Source: Capra hircus (lineage: Eukaryota; Chordata; Mammalia; Artiodactyla; Bovidae). From it: a stretch of DNA of 64,000 nucleotides. Location: contig NC_030816.1 in NCBI RefSeq assembly GCF_001704415.2, forward strand, positions 76,587,713 through 76,651,712, in the 5' to 3' direction. The notes beneath the pieces were generated by a model, which saw only the letters and a program-made list of their open reading frames with translations, was not told the DNA's origin and ran no database searches. Positions 20,868-32,049 of this stretch are shown here, one piece after another; within the stretch, counting starts at the first letter, position 1; every line of letters starts with the position of its first letter. The position numbers and the translations under genes are program-made.

Positions 20868-23028
20868 CTGTCTGGTGTGGAGAGCTTCTTGCAGGGCCCC
20901 ATCCAGCTCTGAGAGCTCAGCCAGTGTGCGCTGTAGGTCGGCAGAGATCAGCTCCTTGGCTCTCATGAATTTCTCCTGCTCCTTGTTGCTCAGCGCATTC
21001 ATTATCCTCAGGCTGGACTGCACCTCTTCCTGATGGATCTGGACCTTTCTGATCTCCTCTTGGATGTCCCGCAGGTTTGGGTCCAGGCACAGCGGTCCAC
21101 TCAGGGCCGCCTCCACGCTCCTCAGCCAATCCAGGGAGCGGCTCAGCTCTGTCTGGAAGTCTCTACTCTGCACCATGCGGCTCTCACACTCCGTCACTGT
21201 CGCGCCAATGGCAGAGGTGAGCAGTTTTAACTCCTCTTGCCAGGCCTGGAGCTGATGCTTGGCTTTCTCGTAAGCTGCGGGGTCGAGATGCGAAACGAGA
21301 TCTTCGAGATGCCTGGTGACACGTTTTAGGAGAATTCCGGAATTCTGGAGGCTTCCCGCCAGGGAGTGATACACTTTGAGCTTCTCCTCTGCGGGCAGCG
21401 TCTCCTCGTTCACCTTGGACTGCTCCATCCTCACGGCCTCTAGCTGTTTCTCTAGCTGGAGGCACATCCTCTCGTGTTCCTGGTAAGCACTGGTGGTGTC
21501 TTCTAAGAAGCTCACCCTCTGTTCTGTCTGTCGCTTCAGCCTGTGGTACAAGGTGACGAGCTGCGGCATCTTGTCCGGTTGCCATGGCTGCCCAGTGCTG
21601 CGAAAACTTTCTTTCTTCTGGTTCAGTTCGTCCATGGCTTCGGCGAGGCCTGCCACCTCACCCCCCAGAGCTCGCCAGCTATCCTGAAGGGACAGAGCCT
21701 CCTCGACGCTCAGGTGGCCGGGGATTTGGCTCATCCTGGAGAACTGGTCTTCAAGGTCATGCAGAGACTGGCTTGTCAACTCGATCAAGGAGGCGTATTC
21801 TTTCCGAGCCAGCATTGCCTCTTGGACTTTATAGAACTTGTCTTTAGCCAAGTCAATGATCACGTTAAACTGTAGGGGCAGCGCATGGAGCTTTTCGTCG
21901 AGGTAGGAATGGTCCACTTCATTCAGCGTGGGCAGGATGGCCTGTCCAGTTCTCTGCAGGGAAAGTAGGAGGTTTTCATATTCTGGAGACTGTTCGAGAA
22001 TGTGTTGGTATTTGGCCAGCTGTGTGTGCAGCTCAGCAGTCTCATTCATTAGATTGATCTCAGGAAAGGTAACAATATCTGCTTGTTTGAGCCAGTGACA
22101 GGCTTTATCAAAATCTTCCTTAAAATGCTTCCTAGAAACCAGATTTTTCTCCAGCTCTTGTAGCCGATGGCTGCACTTCTGTAAAACGGTGTCATAGACG
22201 CTCTGCAATTCCTGGAGCTTCCCTAGTACCTCACTCTTTTCCTGCTCTGTGACTCCTTTCATTAACTCGCGACCCTGGGCCCAAAGTCCAGTGACCTCGT
22301 TTTGGTAAGTTTTGAGGCTGGCTTGTGCACTCTTACATGTTTTCACCTGTTTGCTCACGTCATCTGGTAGCAGGCAGATATGTTCACGGAACATTATCTT
22401 GCGCTCGTGTTGCTGAATCTGGCTGGTCGCCTGGAACACCGCCATGAGAAACTGGGTTTTCTCAGACAAAGCCTTGTTTAAGTACTTTCGTCTCTGGCCC
22501 ACTAAGTCGCTGAGACTGCTCACGTGCCTTTGTGCATCAGACAGTGCCTTCTGGATTATCTGCCTCTCATTGAGGCCAAGATCAGCCATCACCCTGTCAG
22601 CATCCTTTGTGAGAGACTTCAGGAGCACCTGTTTGGCCTCCAGTTCGCTGCAAATGGCAAGGTGATCCATGAGCAGGTTCTGAGCCATGTCAGGTGGGGG
22701 GCTCTGCTTAAGGGCCTCAGTGATATTGGGCTGTTGCTCTTCTGCCCACTCCATCAGCTCCTGAAACCTGGACCGAACCACACTGAGCTCCTCCAGGTTA
22801 GTGATGGACACTTGGATTTTTCTTTTAACGAGGTCCTCTAGCTGAAACCAGCGTTGTTCAAGGTGACTCGTCTGTTCTTTGACTAATTCTTTGTCATCTA
22901 AATTCAGATGTTCTATCATTTTCTGCTTTTGTTCTTTCAGATCTTCAATAGCCTTCTTTCTCTCCTGCAATGCCAGGGCCAACTTTTTCAAAGCTTCCAG
23001 GTGAACAGCTGTACTCTCTGCATCAGAT
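20868..23028 (-). CDS. SYNE1: SYNE1 giant exon E22 (residues 1262-1982)
   Basis: 2161 bp, completing a split Arg codon and then 720 codons without a stop. It begins SDAESTAVHLEALKKLALA after acceptor aatatag and ends QEALHTRQ before donor gtgggt. At about 105-110 residues per repeat it encodes between six and seven spectrin repeats with no intron, about ten times the size of its neighbours. Repeat landmarks include LEQRWFQLEDLVKRK, FDKACHWLKQADIV, LSRSLDWLRSVEAAL and LVGQRRKYLNKALSEK. The opposite-strand open frames over this interval are shadows. A Bov-tA insertion with clear target duplication ends 50 bp beyond the donor. Confidence 0.99.
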
Positions 23029-23198
23029 CTATATTAAAGCACATAAAGTCAAGTTAACTTTAGTTTTAGTCCATATCTGTGCTTGTTTGTATCATGTTAA
23101 ATTGCACATTACCATCTTCTTTAAGTGGGTGTTCTTAGCTTAGAGTTACTCAATTCATGCCTCCTTGACAGAGATTCTGTAGTTACTATGACATATAA

Positions 23199-23317
23199 TG
23201 TTAGTCACTCAGTCGTGTCCAACTCTTTGTGGCTGCATGGACTGTAGCCCACCAGGCTCCCCTGTTCATGGGATTCTCCAAGCAAGAGAGTGGAGTGGGT
23301 TGCCATTTCCTTCTCTA
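23199..23317 (-). mobile_element. Bov-tA SINE, partial
   Basis: Reverse copy of only the non-tRNA half (ttagtcactcagtcgtgtcc to gggttgccatttccttctc). Confidence 0.85.
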
Positions 23318-23890
23318 TTATAGAATATAAAACCCATGTATTTCCATAGCAGAAGTTGAACCAAGATAGTTTGCCTGGATACTTCTCTGCTCTCCATCTT
23401 TTAGCTAAGGCTGCCCTCTCATCACATCTGACATGTACTTGTAGCTACTTCCTCTGGCTCTCATCAACAGAACAGCAAATGCATGTTAACAAGACCCCTT
23501 GATGATTTGTGGAAACAGAAAATACTGAAAAACACTGATCTACTGCATTCGTGACAATGGCACTGAAAGGAATTAAGTGACCTGTGATTTCTGTGCTTTC
23601 CTGAGAGAAGTTCCAGCAAACAATCCAGTGGTAGACAATATGCCATGTGTAAGCTATAGCCAATGACTCTAACAGCTGCTCATTGGTATAACTCAGATAT
23701 TTTTTTATATATCATTAGAAGCTTTAAAAGCAAGTGTGAAATGCAAAGAATTCTCATTCTGTTGACTACAAGACACACATAAGAAAAATGGAATCTTAGG
23801 ATCTTTTTCATTTACAAAACAATTAGTTCTGAAGCATGAGGAAGAGTGTTGGGAGAGTATATGATGACTTCCATTTGAGACATATAGTAC
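23318..23890. other. Intron E21-E22, unclassified part
   Basis: No clear repeat or exon. Open frames at 23445-23920 lack splice support. Confidence 0.4.
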
Positions 23891-24003
23891 AGCTCTTAGT
23901 CGCCCAGTTCTGTCTGACACTTTGCAACCCTATGGACGGTAGCCCGCCAGGCTCCTCTGTCCATGGGGATTCTCCAGGCAAGAATACTGGAGTGGGTTGC
24001 TGT
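23891..24003 (-). mobile_element. Bov-tA SINE, partial
   Basis: Reverse copy of the non-tRNA half (agctcttagtcgcccagttc to ctggagtgggttgctg). Confidence 0.85.
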
Positions 24004-24275
24004 GGACATATTATCTCTGTTGTGTTTGTGGGTTAACCAGACCCAGGTGCTACTGTCAGTCTGAAATACAGGCTTTTGCTGACACTGGATTTTTTTTTTT
24101 TGAGCATCAAAAAAGAAAGCAAACACATCAGAAAGTAGTGTACTTCCCCTAAAACAGAAATCCACATTAAAAAAAACCCACAATTGAATTACACCTAAAA
24201 TATGTTTTCAGTTTTAATTGCTATAAACTACTAAATCTGGGCAGAAAAAGTACAGATTTTAATAAATCATAGTGA

Positions 24276-26471
24276 TCAGAATTACAGAAAGATTCTATAT
24301 AAGACTCTGTGGAGCTGACTGTGCCTCAGATCATGAACTCCTTATTGCCAAATTCAGACTTAAATTGAAGAAAGTATGGAAAACCACTAGACCATTCAGG
24401 TATGACCTAAATCAAAATCCTTATGATTATTCAGTGGAAGTGAAAAATAGATTTAAGGGCCTAGATCTGATAGATAGAGTGCCTGATGAACTATGGAATG
24501 AGGTTCCTGACATTGTAGAGGAGACAGGGATCAAGACCATCCCCATGGAAAAGAAATGCAGAAAAGCAAAATGGCTGTCTGAAGAGGCCTTACAAATAGC
24601 TGTGGAAAGAAGAGAGGTGAAAAGCCAAGGAGAAAAGGAAAGATATAAACATCTGAATGCAGAGTTCCAAAGAATAGCAAGAAGAGATAAAAAAGCCTTC
24701 CTCAGCGATCAATGCAAAGAAATAGAGGAAAACAGCAGAATGGGAAAGACTAGAGATCTCTTCAAGAAAATCAGAGGTACAAAGGGAATATTTCATGCAA
24801 AGATGAGCTTGATAAAGGACAGAAATGGTATGGACCTAACAGAAGCAGAAGATATTAAGAAGAGGTGGTAAGACTATACAGAAGAATTGTACAAAAAATA
24901 TCTTCACGACCAAGATAATCACGATGGTGTGATGACTCACCTAGAGCCAGACATCCTGGAATGTGAAGTCAAGTGGGCCTTAGAAAGCATCACTATGAAC
25001 AAAGCTAGTGGAGGTGATGGAATTCCAGTTGAGCTAGTTCAAATCCTGAAAGATGATGCTGTGAAAGTGCTGCACTCAATATACCAGCAAATTTGGAAAA
25101 CTCAGCAGTGGCCACAGGACTGGAAAATGTCAGTTTTCATTCCAATCCCAAAGAAAGGCAATGCCAAAGAATGCTCAAACTACCACACAATTGCACTCAT
25201 CTCACATGGTAGTAAAGTAATGCTCAAAATTCTCCAAGCCAGGCTTCAGCAATATGTGAACTGTGAACTTCCAGATGTTCAAGCTGGTTTTAGAAAAGGC
25301 AGAGGAACCAGAGATCAAATTGCCAACATCCGCTGGATCATGGAAAAAGCAAGAGAGTTCCAGAAAAACATCTATTTCTGCTTTCTTGACTATGCCGAAG
25401 CCTTTGACTGTGTGGATCACAAGAAAGTGTGGAAAATTCTGACAGAGATGGGAATATCAGACCACCTGACCTGCCTCTTGAGAAACCTGTATGCAGGTCA
25501 GGAAGCAACAGTTAGAATTGGACATGGAACAATGGACTGGTTCCAAATAGGAAAAGAGTATGTCAAGGCTGTATATTGTCACCCTGCTTATTTAACTTCT
25601 ATGCAGAGTACATCATGAGAAACACTGGACTGGAAGAAACACAAGATGGAATCAAGATTGCTGGGAGAAATATCAGTAACCTCAGATATGCAGATGACAC
25701 CACCCTTATGGCAGAAAGTGAAGAGGAACTAAAAAGCCTCTTGATGAAAGTCAAAGAGGAGAGTGAAAAAGTTGGCTTAAAGCTCAACATTCAGAAAACG
25801 AAGATCATGGCATCCAGTCCCATCACTTTGTGGGAAACAGATGGGGAAAGAGTAGAAATTGTCACTTTATTCTTTTGGGCTCCAAATTCACTGCAGATGG
25901 TGACTGCAGCCATGAAATTAAAAGACGCTTACTCCTTGGAAGAAAAGTTATGACCAACCTAGATAGCATATTCAAATGCAGAGACATTACTTTGCCAACA
26001 AAGGTCTGTCTAGTCAAGGCTATGATTTTTCCAGTAGTTATGTATGGACGTGAGAGTTGGACTGTGAAGAAGCTGAATGCCAAAGAATTGATGCTTTTGA
26101 ATGGTGGTGTTGGAGAAGACTCTTGAGAGTCCCTTGGACTGCAAAGAGATCCAACCAGTCCATTCTAAAGGAGATCATCCCTGGGATTTCTTTGGAAGGA
26201 ATGATGCTAAAGCTGAAACTCCAATACATTGGCCACCTCACGCGAAGAGTTGACTCATTGGAAAAGACTCTGATGCTGGGAGGGATTGAGGGCAGGAGGA
26301 GAAGGGGACAACCGAGGATGAGATGGCTGGATGGCATCACCAACTCAATGGACGTGAGAGTGAGTGAACTCCGGGAGTTGATGATGGACAGAGAGGCCTC
26401 GTGTGCTGCAATTCATGAGTTTACAAAGAGTTGGACACGACTGAGTGACTGAACTGAACTGAACTGAACTG
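24276..26471 (+). mobile_element. BovB (RTE-type) LINE, 5'-truncated, decayed
   Basis: Forward 2.2 kb copy holding the ORF2 reverse-transcriptase region and 3' end. Visible parts: the endonuclease-RT linker (24272-24871), RT fingers and palm with FLDYAEAFDCVDH (about 25381-25420), and the RT catalytic motif LRYADDTTLMAE (about 25681-25715). The frame is broken by an in-frame stop at about 24869, by a frameshift near 25555 and by another near 25850, so it cannot encode an active enzyme. The 3' end carries the diagnostic tgaac repeats. The endonuclease part is absent. RTE elements are target-primed LINEs; BovB is thought to supply the machinery for Bov-tA and Bov-A2. Confidence 0.95.
26448..26471 (+). 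repeat. (TGAAC)n BovB 3' tail
   Basis: About four tandem tgaac units close the BovB copy. BovB ends in this short repeat rather than a poly-A tail. Confidence 0.9.
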
Positions 26472-26541
26472 ATGTGGGTGGTGAGGGAATCCTTTTCAAA
26501 GAAAAAGTGAAGAAGTGTTCAGTTGCTATAAAATGAAACAG

Positions 26542-26736
26542 TGTTAGTCGCTTAGTCATGTTTGATTCTATGATTCTATAGACTTCAGCTTTCCAGGCTC
26601 CTCTGTCCATGGATTTCCCAGGCAAGAATACTGGAGTGGGTAACCATTTCCTTCTCCAGGGGATCTTCCCGGCCCAGGGATTAAACCCGGGTCTCCTGTA
26701 TCGCAGGCAGACTCTTGACCATCTGAGCCATCAGAT
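26542..26736 (-). mobile_element. Bov-tA SINE
   Basis: Reverse copy from agtgttagtcgcttagtcat to gaccatctgagccatcag, with a small internal duplication (tctatgattctatagac). Confidence 0.9.
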
Positions 26737-27219
26737 TATTCACTAAGTTCTAGAATACCGCAAGTACAAGAAAAAACTAGACTGAATTACACCGAATGTG
26801 TTACTTCACAGAACTGGCAAGAAACCTGTGGAACTTCTTTCAAGAAGGATTCATGTCCTCAATTTACAGAGTCCCACAACAGGTAATTAAAACTAGAAAT
26901 ATTCTTGGGATGTACTTTAAAGTCAAAGTTTTGTAATAGCCCTGAAATATTCCTTGAGGTCACAGGTAGAATCAGTGCTGTTTTCAAACATTTTCCTTTT
27001 ATCCACTGCTTAAAGTAATATTGGGTGAGGAAAGTCGTGATTCTGTGTGCATATGATCACACTAAACTCTTAATAATGTTTTATCAGTATTTAAATTTGA
27101 TTCATGCATCCATGATAGAAAATGGATGTTTAAAATGTAAAAAAGATATTTTTGATTTTTATAGAATTAAGAAATTTCTGGCTTAGCATTTTGGTGACCC
27201 CCTAGAGAACTGCTGTTAC
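26737..27219. other. Intron E21-E22, E21-proximal part
   Basis: No recognisable element. Confidence 0.45.
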
Positions 27220-27485
27220 CTGGCTAAGTTATCCCATTCTGTAGTAAATTTTTCTAAGAACCCTTCGACAACATTCATACGGTCGTGGTAATCTCGTGTT
27301 CTCTGGAGATCTTCTTCTCTTTGCAAGCACAGATTGTTGGACTGAAGGCACAGATCCAGCCACTGGTCATTTAAATGACTTATTTCCTTGTGTTCAGGGG
27401 ACTCTTGCTTCTTGGTCAACTCATCCACTTTCTCTGTAATAGTGGTCACTGAGGCCTGTTTGCACTGTAGCTTCTTAACAAAATC
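27220..27485 (-). CDS. SYNE1: SYNE1 exon E21 (residues 1174-1261)
   Basis: 266 bp. It begins DFVKKLQCKQASVTTITEKV after acceptor cctttag and ends GCCAG before donor gtaaca. The final AG starts an Arg codon completed by the first base of E22. LNDQWLDLCLQSNNLCLQ is helix C. The intron to E22 holds the BovB LINE. Confidence 0.96.
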
Positions 27486-28054
27486 CTAAAGGATGACAAC
27501 AATAAAATAAACAATACGTTATAACCCACTCCCCAAATAAATACAGATCGAAGCACAGATACAATACCTCTGAACACTTTAAGTAACTGAAGAATGTATG
27601 CTGAGGGACAAAGAGAAAGCCATCATGCTTTCTTATAAACACAAATGTCCAAGTATATAAGAGTCAAAGGGAAACTGTGGTATCTTTTTGTGTTACGTCA
27701 GAAAGTAAAAAGAAAAACGAATAAATGTGGAACAATATTGTAGTCATTATGAGAAAAAGTTAACATTTTATCTTAAAGTGTATCCTTAGTTTTCTAAAAA
27801 ATTTTAAGGTTCATGATTTTCAAAAAAAATCTAATTTATCTCCAGGAGGTATGTCTTCTGCTAGAGACAACATTCCAGCAGAAAATATAAATGACTAATT
27901 ATCACAGGGAAAATGTAAATCTTAAAGTTTGTTTAAAATCTGGTACAACTTCCAATCAGGTTAATTTAATAATTTTCTATTGCATTTAAAATATATAAAT
28001 ATTTTATTACATTTAAGTTAGCTATGTTAATACATATATATTACATATTATATT
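27486..28054. other. Intron E20-E21, unclassified part
   Basis: AT-rich, no recognisable element. Confidence 0.45.
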
Positions 28055-28162
28055 CACTTATTTACTGGCTGTGCCATGTGGCTTGCAAGATCTTAGTTTC
28101 CCGACCAGGAACTAAACCCAGGACCCAGCAGTAAAAGTGCCGAGTCCCAACCACTGAAGTGC
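28055..28162 (-). mobile_element. CHR-type SINE
   Basis: Reverse copy: ggctgtgccatgtggcttgc, ccgaccaggaactaaaccca and caaccactgaagtgcc. Confidence 0.82.
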
Positions 28163-28520
28163 CTAAATATACATTTAATAAATTGATACATTTACAGTCC
28201 TACAGCTTTAGCAATTTTAGTGATGAGAAGCTAATAAATAGTAAGGCTCTGTGTTTGTTTAATGATACAGCCTTCTGGTTCTGCCAGCTGAACTATAGTT
28301 GCTTTGTTCATAAACAAGCTACAGAGTGAATGTTCTTCAAAGCAAGTAGCCAATGGGAGCTCCAAAAAATATCTGAATGTTGACTTTCTGATTTGTACTC
28401 TTCTGGTACCAAATGAAAGTGGTTCTGATTCTGTCTTATTCTTTAACTATGTGTAAGGATTGGCTGACACATACCCATGCTGGTTGCCTCTGTTTCCCCT
28501 GGAGACATGTGAATTCCTAC

Positions 28521-28697
28521 CTTTACTTGAGACACCATGTTCTGTGCAATGTTTAGCTCCAGTTCTGAGTGCCTCCTCTTCATATTCTGCAGCTGCTGAT
28601 CGGCATCCTGGAGGTAACCCCAGAGCTCAGCCTTCATGTGCTTGATCTCCTCCCAGCCCTGAGTCAGGTTCTGTGCCTGGGCAAGCCTTTGTTCGAT
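28521..28697 (-). CDS. SYNE1: SYNE1 exon E20 (residues 1115-1173)
   Basis: 177 bp, 59 codons, phase 0, acceptor tctccag and donor gtagga. It begins IEQRLAQAQNLTQGWEEIKH and ends AQNMVSQVK. It spans helix C of one repeat and helix A of the next (AELWGYLQDADQQL). Confidence 0.96.
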
Positions 28698-28791
28698 CTG
28701 GAGAAAACACAGAGGCGAAAGTCAGTGGCAATAGACAGAAACATTTATGTTCAGTGAATCAGCCTGTCCATGTACGCAGACCTACACTTGG

Positions 28792-28792
<1 letters not shown>

Positions 28793-28827
<35 letters not shown>
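28793..28827. repeat. (CA)n microsatellite
   Basis: About 15 CA units in the E19-E20 intron; likely polymorphic. Confidence 0.95.
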
Positions 28828-28830
<3 letters not shown>

Positions 28831-29398
28831 GTGATAAATCCCCCCCAAATTATTTGCTCCGAGAAAAACAGATTTTATATTTTGGTTTTCTAAAGACTTT
28901 AAGTGTCAAAGACTCATGCCATATGATTTCAATCAGTACTGTGAGGCTTTAGAAGTTCTACCAATTTATTAGGTCAGAAGCTGCCCTGATGCTTTTTCAC
29001 ATTGGGCATTTCACAGATGTAGACACATCTGTTTGACAGACTCTTCAGTGTGGTCTTGGGGTTAACTAGAAAAGACTTATATTGTTCTCTATCACACATT
29101 TGCTGACACCTCTTATAGAACACTGAGTAATTAATGTTTTGGATATATGTTTAGACTGCTTCACAGGTTTTTGAAATCATGCAACTTTTTTCAATAAATA
29201 ATTTCTGTAAAAAATATAGAAGCTATATCATCTTTCTTAAAGATTTAAAAATAGACTTGCTCTGATAATATAGTAAAATATAGAAGTAAAAAAATGCTAT
29301 TTTAATTATTTATATCATAATGATTTATCTTAATTTCTTTTTTCCTTTAGAATATTTTACTCTTCTGGAATATTTAATCAATTAAATACCAAAACCGG
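28828..29398. other. Intron E19-E20, unclassified part
   Basis: AT-rich, nothing recognised. Confidence 0.45.
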
Positions 29399-29630
29399 TT
29401 TTTTTTTTTTTTTTAATCCAAACACATTGAGTTGCAGAGATTAAGGCAGCAGCAGAAGGCACTTGACCTCTATGGCGCCATCTATCCGCTGCTCACAGGT
29501 ACTGCTGATTCATCACAACCCTGTCCAAAAAGCCCAAATACAGCTTCAGGATCCTTATCAACAACACCCTCAGCCACTGCCGATGACTTAGAAGGGTCAT
29601 GACAGATGTTTGCTATCCTAAGAGAATGTA
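29399..29630 (-). pseudogene. Possible processed-pseudogene remnant with poly-A
   Basis: On the minus strand a roughly 230-base segment of balanced base composition ends in an A-run (T-run at 29399-29415), unlike its AT-rich surroundings. One minus frame reads about 46 residues including VVDKDPEAVFGLFGQGCDES before a stop. I do not recognise the parent gene, and no AATAAA precedes the tail. It could instead be an unclassified retroelement. Confidence 0.3.
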
Positions 29631-29989
29631 AGCGTCAGGAGTCTCTTTCATACTAAGTACGACCCTTTCATACACACTTTATATGACCCTTTCATACTTT
29701 CTTTAGGTCATACTTACTAAGTATGGAAAAATGATGGAAAAGAACAACAACAACAAAATGATCAGGAAAAAGAAGAAGAATGCTAATTGAAGAGAAAAGA
29801 GGAAAGAGGCACAAATGTTCAGCAGTTCAGCAGGACTAAATATTTCAGTTCCAATTCAGAGGCGTCAGTATCAAAGTGTGCCTATTATTCTGTGACTCAG
29901 TTGAAATTCAATACATACTTATTATAATAACTGAAGGAGCATTATAGCAAGAATAACCTAAGGAGAATTTTTTTCACATCTAATTTAGC

Positions 29990-30006
29990 AGCAGCAGCAG
30001 CAGCAA
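29990..30006. repeat. (GCA)n short microsatellite
   Basis: About five agc units 65 bp from the donor of E19. Confidence 0.8.
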
Positions 30007-30072
30007 CATGCAAGCAAGAGAATATGATCAAAGAGACATATCCAATGTCACTTTTTTTTTTTAACTTTTTAC

Positions 30073-30198
30073 CATTTGTTCTGTTTGTTGAATGTCTTTT
30101 GCTGTGGTTTTCACTGAAGAGTTTGACAGGTCACACATGGAGCAAAGGAGATCTAGGTAGGTCCTTGCTTGTTCTTGCAAAGCTCTGAAGTGTTTGAC
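30073..30198 (-). CDS. SYNE1: SYNE1 exon E19 (residues 1073-1114)
   Basis: 126 bp, 42 codons, phase 0, one of the shortest exons here. It begins VKHFRALQEQARTYLDLLCS and ends DIQQTEQM. No start-to-stop reading frame shows it, but both splice sites and the neighbouring frames fit. Both sites are unusual: the acceptor is a run of T followed by gag, and the donor is ATG-gtaaaa, weak at +4 to +6. Confidence 0.93.
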
Positions 30199-30754
30199 CT
30201 CAAAAAAAAAAAAAAATTGTCAGAGTGCAAGAGAGGCATGCTATATTTAGATAGCAAATATTTGTACATTTGCGTGTTTTGTTGACATTTCAAAAATAAT
30301 CTTGCTATACTCTGTTTTTACCATGGCTATAAATGACACATAATAAGTACTCAAAAGAAAGCTTTCAAAGCACATTGGCAGGGAGCCATTTATCCACCAG
30401 CCATTTCTTATTCTAATTAGTCTGTAAGTTCTGGGAAAGGGGAACACCCAAGAAACGTCCACAATTGTTTCAGATTGTTCACATTCTAGCTTGTTTTCAG
30501 TTTCAGAGAATCAATAGACTATTCTGGTCTGTTTCTTAACACGTTTTTGCATATTCTGTAGACATAAAAGGTTATTGTGCATTTGTAGGTTTCACTGGAG
30601 TTTGGTGAAAATGCACATGGCTGGGCTCTTTTTCTCTGCAGAAAATTCACATCGTATCTTCCCTTTTCATAAGCCCAAGAAAGGCATCTCCAGGTGAACC
30701 CTTGATTTACACACAGAAACACAGAGAAATGTGTTTCTTTGAAAATGTTTAGAG
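30199..30754. other. Intron E18-E19, unclassified part
   Basis: Poly-T/poly-A run next to the E19 acceptor (30201-30214), then unclassified sequence. Confidence 0.45.
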
Positions 30755-31430
30755 GCCCTGCAGGCTCTGTTTTAGATGCTAGGAATACAGCAGTCTCCAA
30801 TATAAAACTGTTGCTCCAGTGGAGCTTACACGAGAAAGACAGATAATACATAAACACAGAAACAAATATGCATTGCCATGTTTGGTAGTGATAAAATAAA
30901 CACCATGGAGTAAGGGAAGGGTTCAGTCTAGTTCAGTTCAGGCGTGTCTGACTCTTTGCGACCCCATGAACCGCAGCACACCAGGCCTCCCTGTCCATCA
31001 CCAACTCCCGGAGTCCACCCAAACCCATGTCCATTGTGTCAGTGATGTCATCCAACCATCTCATCCTCTGTCGTCCCCTTCTCCTCCTGCCCTCCATCTT
31101 TCCCAGCATCAGGGTCTTTTCAAATGAGTCAGCTCTCCGCATCAAGTGGCCAAGGTAAGGGTAGGGAAGTATTAATATAATGAAGAAGCACTGTTGATTC
31201 GGGATGAATGTATCCCCAAGACCTCTCTGAAAAAGAGTCTTGAGTTGTAGAGGGAGCAAGTCATGCTATGCGGTAAGAGCATTCCAGGCAGTCGGAGGTG
31301 ATGGGTGATGGCAAGTGCAAAGCTCCAGGCTAAAGCAGAGGGACCTAGGTAGGAGCAGCGTCTAAAAGGCAGGCAAGGGCCAAAGCACAGAGGACCTCAC
31401 AGGGACACTGACCATACATCCCACTTTGCA
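30755..31430 (+). mobile_element. Ancient interspersed repeat broken by a BovB SINE
   Basis: tttagatgctaggaatacag and gtggagcttacacgagaaag, then after the SINE gagcattccaggcagtcgga, resemble an old mammalian repeat I cannot name with confidence. Confidence 0.4.
30920..31157 (-). mobile_element. BovB-derived SINE/3' fragment
   Basis: Reverse copy from agttcagttcaggcgtgtct to gcatcaagtggccaaggta, truncated at its 5' end. Confidence 0.88.
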
Positions 31431-31439
31431 GAGTTTATA

Positions 31440-31668
31440 TTTTTATGCCTTCTCAACTGTGGCACTATTGACCTCTGAAGACAAATCATTCTTTGCTGTG
31501 GGACTGTCCTGTGCATGGCAAGATGTTCAACAGCATCCCTGGCTGATACCAGGAATATCCCTACCAGTCATAGTTGTGACAACCAAAACCGTCTTCAGAG
31601 ACTGTTTCAAATTTCCCATGGGCAACAAAACCATCTCTGCTTTTTGGTTGAGAACCACCAGTCTAATC
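31440..31668 (-). mobile_element. MER5A-like hAT DNA transposon
   Basis: cactattgacctctgaagac, ttgctgtgggactgtcctgt and agttgtgacaaccaaaaccg, ending gttgagaaccaccag, which is the MER5 terminal inverted repeat. It is a non-autonomous fossil. Confidence 0.85.
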
Positions 31669-31798
31669 TCAACTGCAATTATGAAAAGTGGCCTCCTTAT
31701 TAGCAAATATTCAGTTTTGGAAAACAAATTATTCAACCAAAGTATTCACTGACTGTAGTAAGAAATTTGGAATTCATTCCAAGTGTGATTGAAAGGTG

Positions 31799-32030
31799 GG
31801 CTTCCCAGGTTGTTCAGTGGGTAAAGAATCTGCTTGCCAATGCAAGAGTTGTAAGTTCAAATAGTTTTATATTTGTACCCTTTCCTGGGTCAGGAAGATC
31901 CCCTGGAGGAGAGCAAGGCAACCTACTCCAATATTCTTGACTGGAGAATCCCATGGACAGAGGAGCTTGGTGGGTTACAGTCCACAGGGTCTCAAAGAGT
32001 TGGACACAATCGAAGCAACTGAACATGCAC
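31799..32030 (+). mobile_element. Bov-tA SINE
   Basis: Forward copy from gcttcccaggttgttcagtg to cacaatcgaagcaactgaac, with a roughly 20-bp extra segment around 31855-31878. Confidence 0.88.
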
Positions 32031-32049
32031 ACATGTGATTGGAAGGTAT

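Noticed and set aside
21033..22841. Several plus-strand open frames opposite the giant exon
   Set aside because: They are antisense shadows of a long GC-rich coding exon, with no splice or start context and no family resemblance.
24590..24796. Minus-strand frame inside the BovB
   Set aside because: Shadow of the RT-linker reading frame on the plus strand.
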